Assembly: GCF_000422665.1 (NCBI RefSeq)
Contig: NZ_AUGM01000001.1
Span: 551,352-615,351, forward strand
Length of the DNA: 64,000 bases
Direction: 5' to 3'
DNA from: Ferrimonas senticii DSM 18821
Lineage (GTDB): Bacteria; Pseudomonadota; Gammaproteobacteria; Enterobacterales; Shewanellaceae
Shown here: piece after piece, positions 55,475 through 64,000 of the stretch
Layout: every line of letters begins with the position of its first letter
How positions within the stretch are numbered: the first letter of the stretch is position 1
Position numbers and translations under genes: made by a program
The notes under the pieces: generated by a model
What the model was told of the DNA's origin: nothing
What the model saw: only the letters and a program-made list of their open reading frames with translations
The model's database searches: none

Positions 55475-55969
55475 TCAGTCGAGTCCCAACACACACCAGT
55501 GGCCGTTGAGATCTACACCGTAACAGCCATCACGCAGTTCGGCCTGTTCGGCAAACTGGTAGTACAGTGGCCGCGACAACCGTGCCCAGTTGCCATGCCA
55601 TAACTCAACCGCCGGCAAGCCATCCCGCAGTTGCCAACGGTGCGCCGCCGACAGTTCAACCACCACGCCCATAGTGCCAGTGAATCGCACCGTGCCGCCG
55701 ACGCATTGATAATCGGTTAATACAAATGGCAGGTCGGCCACTTGCACCCGCCATTTTTCCTGCGGTGTCACCAAATAATATTGACCATCGGCTTCGCAGC
55801 GCAGCACGCTGGCAAACAGTTGCGCCAACCGCTGTCGCTGCATTGGCGCACCTTGGCAGTACCAACGACCATCGCCATCGATATTAATATCAATGTCACC
55901 ACACAGCGGCGGCTGCCATTGATCCAACTTGGGGTGCTCACCAATCTGTTTAACCAGCCGCTCTAGCAT
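55475..55969 (-). CDS. DUF1285 family protein
   Basis: A 164-residue protein with GDIDINIDGDGRWYCQGAPMQRQRLAQLFASVL, YYLVTPQEKWRVQVADLPFV and a beta-rich C-terminus (YGVDLNGHWCVLGLD). This matches DUF1285, widespread in gammaproteobacteria and without known function. Its ATG directly abuts the stop codon of the ydiJ-like gene (TAG then ATG), so translation is likely coupled. The downstream gap to the LysR gene has no clear terminator. Confidence 0.9.
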   Translation of the reverse strand: MLERLVKQIGEHPKLDQWQPPLCGDIDINIDGDGRWYCQGAPMQRQRLAQLFASVLRCEADGQYYLVTPQEKWRVQVADLPFVLTDYQCVGGTVRFTGTMGVVVELSAAHRWQLRDGLPAVELWHGNWARLSRPLYYQFAEQAELRDGCYGVDLNGHWCVLGLD

Positions 55970-58900
55970 CTATTCGCGCTCCTGTTGGACCAATTGCAAC
56001 AACGCTTGCAATGGATGGCGCAGGTGGCGATTGTCCAATCGTTTAACCTGACTGCGGCAAGAGTAGCCGCTTACCAGCGCTTCGCCGGTACCACCATGCA
56101 ACCGCTCGGCCCAGTGCATCTGGTACAACTGCTTAGAGCGCATCAGATTACCAATCTCATGACCGTAGGTGCCTGCCATGCCGCAGCAGCCAACGCTGAC
56201 CGTTTCCAGTTGCGCACCAAAGTGGCTAAATAGCTGCTGCCACTGCCCTGCCCCTTGCGGCGCAACGCTGCTCTCGGTGCAGTGCCCCATCAGGCGGAAC
56301 TGTTGACCATGGGCGCTGCGCGGTTGCCAATTATCAAGGTGCTGCAGCAAAAACGGCGCCAGCAGTTGCACCTCAAAACGGATAGCGCTAGCGCCCAACG
56401 CCTCGACGTACTCGTCTTGGTAGGTCAGCACCATCGCCGGATCGACCCCGACCATCGCCACCCCAAACTGCGCCAGCCGGTTAAGCGCCTCAGTGGTCGT
56501 CGCGGCGGTATGGCGGAAGCGATCTAAAAATCCTTTAATGTGTTGTGGCTTACCGTGCCGCAGGTACGGCACTAACCGCACCTCAAAGCCCAACGCACTA
56601 AGCAGTGCCAGTGCATCCGCCACCACCTGCGCATCGTAGTGGCTGGTAAAGGGATCTTGCACCAACAACACGCTGCGCTGTTTTTGCGCCTCGCTCATCC
56701 CTTTAAGTTCGGCTTCTAACTCGCCTAGGGTTTGCGGTTGCGCGGCGATGCGATCGCGTAAAATCGGCACACTTAACGCCGGGGCATCAACGTAGCCAAG
56801 CGAATGTTTTAATGCCCAGCGGCTCAACCAATTTTGGCTCAGTGCATTAATCAGCTTGGGCATTTTGGTTTGCAGCGGCAAGGTATCTTCCAGCCCAGCA
56901 ACCAAGTGATCTTTCAGCGGTCGCAGATAACGGCGGTAGTAGTGATGCAAAAACTCAGAGCGCAACGTTGGAATATCAACCTTGACTGGACAAGCCCCAG
57001 AACAGGCTTTACAAGCCAAACAGCTTTGCATCCCTTGATATACCTCATGGGAAAAATCATCACTGTGCTGCAAGGTATTTTTCGCCCGCTGCCAAAAGCT
57101 TGCTGGCCGCGGCGGATAGGCACTTAGATCGACGCCTCGCTCAGCCAGCAGTCGCAGCCATTCACGCATCAAATCGGCGCGGCCTTTCGGGCTTTCCACC
57201 CTATCACCACTGGCCATATAAGATGGGCACATCGGCGTCTGTTTTTGATAGTTAAAACATAAACCGTTGCCGTTACAGCGGATCGCCCGTTCATATTGTT
57301 CGCGGCTCATTGGGCTGATCTGCCGATTAAAGCTGCCACGACTGCTGGTCTCCAACGGCAGGATCTCGGCATCGCTGCCAAGCGGCGTACAAATTTTACC
57401 CGGATTTAGGCGATTAGACGGATCAAACCAGCCTTTGATCCGCCGCAGCTCAATAAACAGTTCGCCAAACACCTCGGGCCCATATTTAGAGCGAATGCCA
57501 CGACCATGCTCGCCCCACATCAACCCACCATATTTTTGGGTTAACTCTGCCACCTGATCCGACAACTGATACAGCAGTTGCTCATCGGCCGGATCGGCCA
57601 GATCCAGTGCAGGACGCACGTGTAACACGCCCGCATCAACGTGACCAAACATCCCATAACGTAACTGCTGCGCGTCCAACAACGCGCGAAATTCGACGAT
57701 AAAATCCGCCAAATGTTCTGGTGGTACCGCGGTATCTTCAGCAAACGCGATTGGTTTACGCGCCCCTTTGGCCGCCCCAAGTAAGCCAACGGCTTTTTTG
57801 CGCATCGCGTAAACGCGGCTGATCTCCCCCAGGTCGCGACATACCCGATAGCCTAAAATCGACGGCGGTTTACTGTCTAGCCGCGCCAGCAGGTTAGCCA
57901 CTTTGGCGTTGACCTGATCCGGCTCGCCGGCAAACTCGACCATATTGATGCCATCAAAGCGGTCGCTGTGGTCGCTTGGCTCGATCAATTCAGCGACACT
58001 GTGCCAACTGACGTCCTGCTTGGCAAAACCAAGCACCGTGGCATCGATGGTCTCCACCACCGTAGCACTGGCGTTAACCAGCGCCGGCGCATCCCGTAAG
58101 GCGCTATCAAAACTGTCGTATTGAATATTCACCAGCACCCGTGATTCAGGAATTGGGGTCAACCCCAGCCGCGCTTCAACAACAAACCCTAAAGTGCCTT
58201 CGGCGCCACACAGCAGCCGAGTCAGATCCAGTACGTCATTGTTGGCATCGTAGCAGTGCTTCAGATCGTAACCGGTCAGAAACCGGTTGAGTTTGGGAAA
58301 GCGCGCTTCGATTGCCGCTTGCTGTTGCTGACACAACAGCAGCACCGACTCGGCCAATTGCTTGGCGCGACCGGTCAGCTGAGCACGAGCCTCCGCATCC
58401 CACGGTTCGGTAACCAGCAACGAGCCATCGTCCAGCACCGCAGTGATCCCAAGTACATGATCCGAGGTTTTGCCGTACACTAGAGAACCGGCACCGGAGG
58501 CATCGGTGGAGATCATCCCGCCGATAGTGGCACGGTTGGAGGTCGACAGATCCGGAGAGAAAAACAGCCCATGGGGTTTTAGCTGATCGTTCAGCGCATC
58601 TTTAATCACCCCGCACTGAACCTGCGCCTGGTGAGATTCGCCATCAACCTCAATCACCTGAGTTAAAAATCGTGCGGTATCGACGATGATGCCATCGTTG
58701 AGCGCTTGACCATTGGTACCAGTACCACCACCACGGGCGCTAAAGGTGATGTCAGCGTAAGCTGGGGTTTGCCCCAGACGCAGCGCGATCTGCAGATCCT
58801 CAACGGATTTCGGGGCGATGATCGCTTGCGGCAACAGCTGGTAGATGCTGTTGTCAGTCGCATGATTGATGCGATGGCCATAGCGACTTTCAATAACCCC

Positions 58901-58984
58901 ACTGAAACCGGCCCCTTTTAGGGCGGTCAGGTAGGCTTGGTACTGCGGCTTTAGCGCCGCCTCTGGGTGTAACGCCGGTAACAT
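55970..58984 (-). CDS. ydiJ: YdiJ-type FAD-binding and Fe-S dehydrogenase (D-2-hydroxyglutarate/lactate-type)
   Basis: A large 1004-residue soluble or membrane-associated dehydrogenase. It has an N-terminal FAD_binding_4 domain (ITFSARGGGTGTNGQALNDGIIVDTARFL; STDASGAGSLVYGKTSDHVLG), an FAD-oxidase C-domain and two Fe-S motifs (CNGNGLCFNYQKQTPMCPSY; CLACKACSGACPVKVD). The C-terminal domain has Cys-rich CCG-type signatures (VSVGCCGMAGTYGHEIG). YdiJ proteins oxidise D-2-hydroxy acids and pass electrons to quinones or other carriers. AAGGAAG lies 6 bp before the ATG. Confidence 0.93.
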   Translation of the reverse strand: MLPALHPEAALKPQYQAYLTALKGAGFSGVIESRYGHRINHATDNSIYQLLPQAIIAPKSVEDLQIALRLGQTPAYADITFSARGGGTGTNGQALNDGIIVDTARFLTQVIEVDGESHQAQVQCGVIKDALNDQLKPHGLFFSPDLSTSNRATIGGMISTDASGAGSLVYGKTSDHVLGITAVLDDGSLLVTEPWDAEARAQLTGRAKQLAESVLLLCQQQQAAIEARFPKLNRFLTGYDLKHCYDANNDVLDLTRLLCGAEGTLGFVVEARLGLTPIPESRVLVNIQYDSFDSALRDAPALVNASATVVETIDATVLGFAKQDVSWHSVAELIEPSDHSDRFDGINMVEFAGEPDQVNAKVANLLARLDSKPPSILGYRVCRDLGEISRVYAMRKKAVGLLGAAKGARKPIAFAEDTAVPPEHLADFIVEFRALLDAQQLRYGMFGHVDAGVLHVRPALDLADPADEQLLYQLSDQVAELTQKYGGLMWGEHGRGIRSKYGPEVFGELFIELRRIKGWFDPSNRLNPGKICTPLGSDAEILPLETSSRGSFNRQISPMSREQYERAIRCNGNGLCFNYQKQTPMCPSYMASGDRVESPKGRADLMREWLRLLAERGVDLSAYPPRPASFWQRAKNTLQHSDDFSHEVYQGMQSCLACKACSGACPVKVDIPTLRSEFLHHYYRRYLRPLKDHLVAGLEDTLPLQTKMPKLINALSQNWLSRWALKHSLGYVDAPALSVPILRDRIAAQPQTLGELEAELKGMSEAQKQRSVLLVQDPFTSHYDAQVVADALALLSALGFEVRLVPYLRHGKPQHIKGFLDRFRHTAATTTEALNRLAQFGVAMVGVDPAMVLTYQDEYVEALGASAIRFEVQLLAPFLLQHLDNWQPRSAHGQQFRLMGHCTESSVAPQGAGQWQQLFSHFGAQLETVSVGCCGMAGTYGHEIGNLMRSKQLYQMHWAERLHGGTGEALVSGYSCRSQVKRLDNRHLRHPLQALLQLVQQERE

Positions 58985-59079
58985 ATCACTTCCTTGCCGA
59001 TCGCCTTTACTACGCGGCGATCAGTACGTCTGGGTTGAATGCAGTGCCTCACCCAGTTTCTAAATTCTGTCCGATAGAA

Positions 59080-59115
59080 TAAAAAAAAGAAGCCGCGATA
59101 GCGCGGCTTCTTTTG
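59080..59115 (-). terminator. Terminator of ppsA
   Basis: The stem GAAGCCGCG/CGCGGCTTC with an ATAG-type loop and a run of eight T on the minus strand, about 35 bp after the ppsA stop. Confidence 0.94.
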
Positions 59116-59147
59116 TGCTTACAGCATTATCAAATAATCAATCTGGA

Positions 59148-61520
59148 TTATTTAAATTTCTTGCCTAGGTACAACCAGGTGTCCACCACGGTGTCTGGGT
59201 TCAGAGATACCGAGTCGATCCCCTCTTCGTACAGCCACTGGGCGAAGTCTTCGTGATCCGATGGACCCTGACCACAAATACCAACGTACTTGCCGCGTGC
59301 CTTACAGGCCTTGATGGCCATCGACAGCAGCGCTTTCACCGCTTGGTCGCGTTCATCGAACAGGTGGCTGATGATACCGGAGTCACGATCCAGACCGAGA
59401 GTCAGCTGAGTCATGTCGTTAGAGCCGATAGAGAAACCATCGAAGTGATCCAGGAACTGATCCGCCAGCAAGGCGTTTGATGGCAGTTCACACATCATCT
59501 GTACTTTCAGGCCATCTTCGCCACGCTTCAAGCCGTTCTTGGCCATCTCGGCGATCACCGCTTCAGCCTCAGCCACGGTGCGAACGAATGGGATCATCAC
59601 TTCAACGTTGGTCAGACCCATCTCATCGCGGACACGCTTAACCGCTTCACACTCCAGTGCGAAACAGTCACGGAAGCTGTCGTCGATGTAACGAGAAGCG
59701 CCGCGGAAGCCCAGCATTGGGTTCTCTTCGTGTGGCTCGTAACGACTACCACCAACCAAGTTAGCGTATTCGTTAGACTTAAAGTCAGACATACGAACGA
59801 TGATGCGTTTCGGGTATACCGACGCCGCCAGAGTAGCGATCCCTTCTGCCAGACGCGACACGTAGAAGTTACGTGGGTCGTCGTAGCCGTGCATCATTTC
59901 CGCGATTTCAGCTTGGGTAGCCGCGTCTTGATCCGCCAAGTTCAGCAGCGCTTTCGGGTGCACACCGATCATCCGGTTGATGATGAACTCCAAGCGAGCC
60001 AAACCGATGCCTTCGTTTGGCAAACGACCAAAATCAAAAGCACGATCTGGGTTACCAACGTTCATCATGATCTTCATCGACAGCTCAGGCAGCGCATCAA
60101 CGCGAGATTCAGTCACGGCGAATTCCAGTTTACCGTCGTAGATAAAGCCGGTGTCGCCTTCGGCACAAGATACAGTCACTTGGCTGCCATTGGCGATCTT
60201 AGCAGTGGCATCGCCACAACCAACAACGGCTGGAATACCCAGTTCACGAGCGATGATCGCCGCGTGACAGGTACGACCGCCACGGTTAGTTACGATCGCC
60301 GCCGCGCGCTTCATGATTGGTTCCCAATCTGGATCGGTCATGTCGGTAACCAACACGTCGCCAGGTTGGATCATGTCCATCTGTTCGATCGAGTCCAATA
60401 CCTTCGCGGTACCGGCGCCAATCTTGTGACCAATGGCACGGCCTTCAACCAGCACCTCAGAACGGGATGCCAAGTTGAAACGTTCGATTACTTTGGCGTC
60501 TTCGTTAGAACGTACGGTTTCTGGGCGCGCTTGTACGATGTACAGCTTGCCATCCAAGCCATCTTTGGCCCACTCGATATCCATTGGACGACCGTAGTGC
60601 TTCTCGATGATTACCGCTTGCTTAGCCAAGTCCATCACCTCTTGATCGGTGATAGAGAACTGAGTAGAAGCTGCGCGCTCAACGTCGATGATCTCAACCT
60701 GTTTGCCGTGAGCTTCATCGCCGGAGTACACCATCTGCACCAGCTTAGAACCCAAGTTACGACGAACGATTGAGTTAAAGCCTTGCGCCAGAGTTGGCTT
60801 ATGTACGTAGAATTCATCAGGGTTTACCGCGCCCTGAACCACCATCTCGCCCAAACCGTAAGAAGAGGTGATAAACACCACATCTTCAAAACCGGATTCG
60901 GTATCGATGGAGAACATCACACCAGAGGCAGACTTGTCGGAGCGCACCATGCGCTGAACACCTGCAGAAAGGGCTACGCCTCGATGGTCGTAGCCCTGGT
61001 GTACACGGTAGGAGATCGCACGGTCATTAAACAAAGAAGCAAATACGTGGTGAATGGCTTCTTTAACCGCCGCGATGCCGCGAACGTTGAGGAAGGTTTC
61101 CTGCTGACCCGCAAAGGATGCGTCTGGCATATCTTCGGCGGTGGCAGATGAACGAACCGCAAACGACACTTCATCACCACCGTTGGCAGAAAGTTCTGCG
61201 TAGGCGGTTTCAATGGCGTCGTTCAGGTTAGCTTGGAACGGGGTATCGATAATCCATTGACGGATCTGTTTACCGGCTTGAGTCAGCGCCTCGATGTTGT
61301 CCACATCCAGAGTGTCCAGAACGGAATAGATCTTCTCGTTCAGGCCGCTTTGCTCAAGAAATTCGTTGAATGCATCGGCAGTGGTCGCGAAACCACCCGG
61401 TACCTGTACACCAGCGCTGGCCAGATTACTGATCATTTCACCCAGAGAAGCGTTCTTACCGCCAACCTGGTTGACATCATGCATGCCAAGTTCCTGATAC
61501 CAGAGTACATATTGGGTCAC
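59148..61520 (-). CDS. ppsA: Phosphoenolpyruvate synthase
   Basis: PpsA makes PEP from pyruvate with ATP to AMP, the first step of gluconeogenesis from pyruvate. The start is GTG at 61520, seven bases after GAGGA, giving 790 residues (E. coli 792); the longer frame to 61580 is not conserved. It has [26 protein letters not shown], the ATP-grasp domain ([19 protein letters not shown]) and the phosphohistidine motif [20 protein letters not shown]. The C-terminal PEP-binding domain has [15 protein letters not shown] and [17 protein letters not shown]. It is divergent from its regulator ppsR. Confidence 0.98.
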   Translation of the reverse strand: MTQYVLWYQELGMHDVNQVGGKNASLGEMISNLASAGVQVPGGFATTADAFNEFLEQSGLNEKIYSVLDTLDVDNIEALTQAGKQIRQWIIDTPFQANLNDAIETAYAELSANGGDEVSFAVRSSATAEDMPDASFAGQQETFLNVRGIAAVKEAIHHVFASLFNDRAISYRVHQGYDHRGVALSAGVQRMVRSDKSASGVMFSIDTESGFEDVVFITSSYGLGEMVVQGAVNPDEFYVHKPTLAQGFNSIVRRNLGSKLVQMVYSGDEAHGKQVEIIDVERAASTQFSITDQEVMDLAKQAVIIEKHYGRPMDIEWAKDGLDGKLYIVQARPETVRSNEDAKVIERFNLASRSEVLVEGRAIGHKIGAGTAKVLDSIEQMDMIQPGDVLVTDMTDPDWEPIMKRAAAIVTNRGGRTCHAAIIARELGIPAVVGCGDATAKIANGSQVTVSCAEGDTGFIYDGKLEFAVTESRVDALPELSMKIMMNVGNPDRAFDFGRLPNEGIGLARLEFIINRMIGVHPKALLNLADQDAATQAEIAEMMHGYDDPRNFYVSRLAEGIATLAASVYPKRIIVRMSDFKSNEYANLVGGSRYEPHEENPMLGFRGASRYIDDSFRDCFALECEAVKRVRDEMGLTNVEVMIPFVRTVAEAEAVIAEMAKNGLKRGEDGLKVQMMCELPSNALLADQFLDHFDGFSIGSNDMTQLTLGLDRDSGIISHLFDERDQAVKALLSMAIKACKARGKYVGICGQGPSDHEDFAQWLYEEGIDSVSLNPDTVVDTWLYLGKKFK

Positions 61521-61660
61521 AGTTCTATCCTCAATAACCGCAGTTTTAGTTGGTGCCCATTCACTGTTGGGCGCTGGCATTCTACACTCCCCAAAAAGCG
61601 ACGGTAAATGCCTAATTTATCTTGTAATTTTATTACTACATATTCCTAAGAGAGGGGTTC

Positions 61661-62473
61661 ATGGGACGTAAGGTCTTCTATATTTCAGATGGGACAGCGA
61701 TCACAGCAGAGGTGTTCGGACATGCCGTTTTGTCGCAATTTCCTATCAAATTTGAACAAACAACCATCCCTTTTGTAGAAACTATCGAAAAAGCAGAACA
61801 GGTTAAAAAGCAACTAAATGACTGTTTTATTACAACGGGAGAGCGCCCTCTGGTGTTTCATTCCATTGTAAATCAGGAGATCCGAAGCATTATTTACTCC
61901 TCGGAAGCGCTAGATTATGACTTCCTTAACACTTTTGTGGCGCCACTTGAGCAGCAATTAGGCGTTAAAGCCGAGCCGAAGACCCATCGCACTCACTCTA
62001 TCGCCAACGCGGCCTACAACGATCGCATCGATGCCATCCACTACGCGATGGACAACGACGATGGCATCACCTTAAAAAACCTTGATCGGGCTGATGTGAT
62101 TCTGGTTGGGGTATCACGCTGCGGTAAAACCCCATCGAGCCTGTACCTGTCGATGCAGTTCGGCATCAAAGCGGCCAACTACCCGTTTATTGCTGAAGAT
62201 ATGGATAACCTGAAGCTGCCGGCAGATCTGTTGAAGTTCAAGCATAAGATCTTTGGCCTAACCATCGATCCGATGCGCTTGCATGAAATTCGCAATCAGC
62301 GACTAGAAGGCAGTACCTATGCCTCGTTACGCCAATGCCGAATGGAGGTAAAAGAGGTGGAGATGCTGTTCCGCAAACACCGCATTCCGTTTATCAACAC
62401 CACCTTCCATTCGGTCGAAGAGATCGCCACCAAGATCCTGTCCGAGACCGGACTTGAACGGAAGATGTTCTAA
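61661..62473 (+). CDS. ppsR: PEP synthase regulatory protein (bifunctional kinase/pyrophosphorylase)
   Basis: PpsR inactivates PpsA by ADP-dependent phosphorylation and reactivates it by Pi-dependent dephosphorylation. The 270-residue DUF299-family protein shows [25 protein letters not shown], the P-loop [19 protein letters not shown] (about residues 150-168) and [26 protein letters not shown] site precedes the ATG. It is divergent from ppsA across a 140-bp gap, as in E. coli (ydiA). Confidence 0.98.
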   Translation: MGRKVFYISDGTAITAEVFGHAVLSQFPIKFEQTTIPFVETIEKAEQVKKQLNDCFITTGERPLVFHSIVNQEIRSIIYSSEALDYDFLNTFVAPLEQQLGVKAEPKTHRTHSIANAAYNDRIDAIHYAMDNDDGITLKNLDRADVILVGVSRCGKTPSSLYLSMQFGIKAANYPFIAEDMDNLKLPADLLKFKHKIFGLTIDPMRLHEIRNQRLEGSTYASLRQCRMEVKEVEMLFRKHRIPFINTTFHSVEEIATKILSETGLERKMF

Positions 62474-62480
62474 GCCAAAC

Positions 62481-62513
62481 AAACAGGGCACCATTAACGG
62501 TGCCCTTGTTATT
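62481..62513 (+). terminator. Terminator of ppsR
   Basis: The stem AGGGCACC/GGTGCCCT with a 6-nt loop and a TTGTTATTT tail, about 10 bp after the stop. Confidence 0.85.
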
Positions 62514-62520
62514 TCTAGGC

Positions 62521-62638
62521 AGCTGATACTTGATAGACATTAGTTATCAGTAGCTCAGCGGTAACCCGCCCCGTCAGCGCAACCGACAACTGACAGCTGT
62601 CAGCTAATAACTTACAACTGTCCACTGCTGACTAATCA
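62521..62638. repeat. Low-complexity CTGA/TAAC-rich stretch with a 14-bp palindrome
   Basis: An intergenic stretch between ppsR and the Ni-SOD gene made of short variants of AACTGA, GATAACT and CAGCTG. It includes the perfect palindrome CTGACAGCTGTCAG (62590-62603). It resembles degenerate simple repeats; no gene is present. Confidence 0.4.
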
Positions 62639-63082
62639 TCAATGCTTATGCTCGGGGTAATAAACTTTCAGTTCCGCCACCGCTGCGGTCAGTGCAGCGG
62701 CAGTTTTGCCATCCGCTTGTTGCTTAGCTTTCATCGCCGCCAAAATCACCGCATGGTGTTTGGCTAACCGTTCGGCATAATCCTTTTGTGATGGTTTAAC
62801 CCGTTGGGTTAAGAAGTAATCGGAAATGGTGGCAATCACGTTTTGCGCGTGGCTTTCTTTATTATTTACCCAACGCACCATCTGATTAACCGACTGCGGA
62901 TCGGTTTTGCCCGCCAGCGCTTTCATCTGCGCACTGGCCTTCTCAATGGTGGCCGCGTCCTCCAACATTAACATCACCCGCGCATAATCATCATAGATCC
63001 CGCAAGGCACCTGACAATGTGCCAGTGCGGTAGCAGGCAGTAACGAAAAGGTCATAATCAATCCAGCTATCCAGCGTTTCAT
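62639..63082 (-). CDS. sodN: Nickel superoxide dismutase with Sec signal peptide
   Basis: The 147-residue precursor has a signal peptide (residues 1-21, MKRWIAGLIMTFSLLPATALA). Cleavage after Ala21 leaves the N-terminus HCQVPCGIYD, which matches the Ni-SOD hook His1-Cys2-x-x-Pro-Cys6-Gly-x-Tyr9. The rest is helical and about 126 residues long, near the roughly 117 of the Streptomyces enzyme, with DYFLTQRVKPSQKDYAERLAKHHAVIL. The signal peptidase could create the nickel-binding N-terminus directly, without a dedicated SodX protease. No sodX is adjacent. A periplasmic location is inferred. Confidence 0.85.
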   Translation of the reverse strand: MKRWIAGLIMTFSLLPATALAHCQVPCGIYDDYARVMLMLEDAATIEKASAQMKALAGKTDPQSVNQMVRWVNNKESHAQNVIATISDYFLTQRVKPSQKDYAERLAKHHAVILAAMKAKQQADGKTAAALTAAVAELKVYYPEHKH

Positions 63083-63202
63083 CTTGCTCTCCTTAAGGTT
63101 AGGTCTGCTACTAACTTAGCCAACTGCGGTCAATGTCGCACGGTTCTTAGCCAGTTCTTAACCCAAACGAAGATAACTGCGGCTGTTTACATTGGCATTG
63201 GG

Positions 63203-63236
63203 TATACTGGTTGCAATTTTGCCGCAACGCTGCGGC
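63203..63236 (+). promoter_or_regulatory. Candidate -10 element and hairpin upstream of the DAHP synthase gene
   Basis: TATACT at 63203-63208 could be a -10 hexamer; no good -35 lies at 16-18 bp. A small stem GCCGCA/TGCGGC (63221-63236) follows. No clear Trp-repressor operator was recognised. Confidence 0.35.
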
Positions 63237-63257
63237 TAGCAAGATTCTGTACATACC

Positions 63258-64000
63258 ATGACCATAAAAACCGACGAACTTCGGACAACGCTGTTGTCGA
63301 AGGTGATTTCGCCGGCACAACTGGCTGCGGAGTTTCCGCTGTCCGACGCTGCCGCCGACAATCTGGTACGGGCCCGACGCGACGTAGAGGCGATCCTTGA
63401 AGGCAAGGATGACCGGCTACTGGTAATCATCGGCCCCTGCTCTATTCACGATCCTCAGGCGGCGCTTGACTACGCCGATAAACTCGTCACCTTGCAGCAG
63501 AAGTATCGCGATGATCTTTTGGTGGTAATGCGAGTCTATTTCGAAAAGCCACGGACCACGGTTGGTTGGAAGGGGCTAATTTCCGATCCAGACTTGGACG
63601 GCAGCTACTGCGCCGACAAAGGGCTGCGGTTGGCGCGGCAACTGCTGGTGCAGATCGCCGAGAAACAGCTGCCAATTGCCACCGAATTCTTGGATATGGT
63701 CAACGGTCAGTACATCGCCGACTTGATCACTTGGGGCGCCATCGGCGCGCGCACCACCGAAAGTCAAATCCACCGCGAAATGGCCTCGGCGCTGTCCTGC
63801 CCAGTTGGCTTTAAAAATGGTACCGATGGCAATATGAAGATCGCCATTGATGCCGTTCGCGCCGCTCGTGAACCGCACATCTTTTACTCACCAGACAAAG
63901 ATGGCCTGATGAGCGTTTACCGCACTCACGGTAACCCATACGGTCACGTCATTTTGCGCGGCGGCAAACAACCAAATTACCAAGCAGAGTATGTGATTGA
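63258..64000 (+). CDS. aroH: 3-deoxy-7-phosphoheptulonate (DAHP) synthase, Trp-type, partial at window end
   Basis: The first 247 codons of a class I DAHP synthase that condenses PEP and erythrose-4-phosphate, the first step of aromatic amino acid synthesis. It has LLVIIGPCSIHD, VMRVYFEKPRTTVGWKGLI, SDPDLDGSY, ATEFLDMVNGQYIADL and GARTTESQIHREMASALSCP. Starting TIKTDELRT and with SPDKDG and NPYGHVILRGGK, it is closer to E. coli AroH (Trp-inhibited) than AroF or AroG. The frame is still open at base 64000. The order ppsA/ppsR-aroH is as in E. coli. Confidence 0.95.
   Translation, partial: MTIKTDELRTTLLSKVISPAQLAAEFPLSDAAADNLVRARRDVEAILEGKDDRLLVIIGPCSIHDPQAALDYADKLVTLQQKYRDDLLVVMRVYFEKPRTTVGWKGLISDPDLDGSYCADKGLRLARQLLVQIAEKQLPIATEFLDMVNGQYIADLITWGAIGARTTESQIHREMASALSCPVGFKNGTDGNMKIAIDAVRAAREPHIFYSPDKDGLMSVYRTHGNPYGHVILRGGKQPNYQAEYVI

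Noticed and set aside
59730-60773. A 347-codon plus-strand frame across ppsA
   Set aside because: The ppsA frame is fully conserved; the opposite frame is a by-product of its codon usage.
63180-63257. Trp-repressor operator upstream of aroH
   Set aside because: No GTACTAGTT-like half-site pair was found; only a fragment (CTGTACAT) is present.
1-64000. CRISPR arrays, prophage, tRNA or rRNA genes
   Set aside because: No regularly spaced repeats, phage structural or integrase genes, or recognisable tRNA/rRNA sequences were seen by eye. A tRNA scan was not possible here.

Overview
The window is chromosomal DNA from a gammaproteobacterium, most likely an Alteromonadales relative of Ferrimonas or Shewanella. 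That placement is inferred from protein content and gene order: ycgB-fadR-nhaB-dsbB, ycgN...ycgL-minCDE, ppsA/ppsR-aroH and cmoA-cmoB are all typical of enteric and Shewanella-type genomes. It is almost entirely ordinary housekeeping DNA. I see no prophage, CRISPR array, rRNA or tRNA gene. The only mobile-element traces are one small non-coding element and a possible relic of its end.

Layout. 1-5 kb: an oxidoreductase, the anaerobic ribonucleotide reductase pair nrdD-nrdG with a probable NrdR operator, and a secreted alkaline phosphatase. 5-8 kb: a Ser/Thr-type phosphatase, a hemolysin III-family membrane protein, and the murein lipoprotein gene lpp facing an L,D-transpeptidase. 8-15 kb: a very large formate dehydrogenase fused to an NAD(P)H-oxidoreductase module, divergent from a Lon-type protease. 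15-22 kb: Holliday-junction genes ruvA-ruvB (followed by a thioredoxin-like protein) and ruvC, separated by an AbgT-family transporter, then aspS. 22-27.5 kb: a degenerate GGDEF protein divergent from a five-gene run, cmoA-cmoB followed by a retropepsin-like lipoprotein, an inactive transglutaminase fused to membrane helices, and an ATP-grasp glutamate-ligase-like enzyme. The last three form a poorly understood peptide-tagging cassette and are the best candidate here for an under-described system.

27.5-34 kb: azoreductase with a divergent LysR regulator, an alanine/sodium symporter, DUF3297, ygbA, a lipoprotein, grxD and sodB. 34-39 kb: the stress/starvation trio yeaG (PrkA kinase), yeaH and ycgB (SpoVR). 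39-46 kb: fadR, nhaB, dsbB, ycgN, a lytic transglycosylase, ycgL and minCDE. 46-53 kb: class I fumarase, a frameshifted MFS transporter, a secreted protein of unknown function, NAD-malic enzyme and an unknown protein. 53-59 kb: a MaoC-type hydratase, a 263-bp MITE-like element inserted at the stop codon of a LysR gene, DUF1285 and a YdiJ-type FAD/Fe-S dehydrogenase. 59-64 kb: ppsA, divergent ppsR, a signal-peptide-bearing nickel superoxide dismutase, and the start of a Trp-type DAHP synthase that runs off the window.

Functional themes: anaerobic and formate metabolism (nrdDG, fdhF, fumarase), carbon flow around PEP, pyruvate and malate (ppsA, ppsR, maeA, aroH), oxidative defence with two different SODs, envelope maintenance (lpp/Ldt, dsbB, transglycosylase) and cell division (minCDE). 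Starts were moved downstream of the longest open frame wherever a ribosome-binding site, signal peptide or family length supported it.
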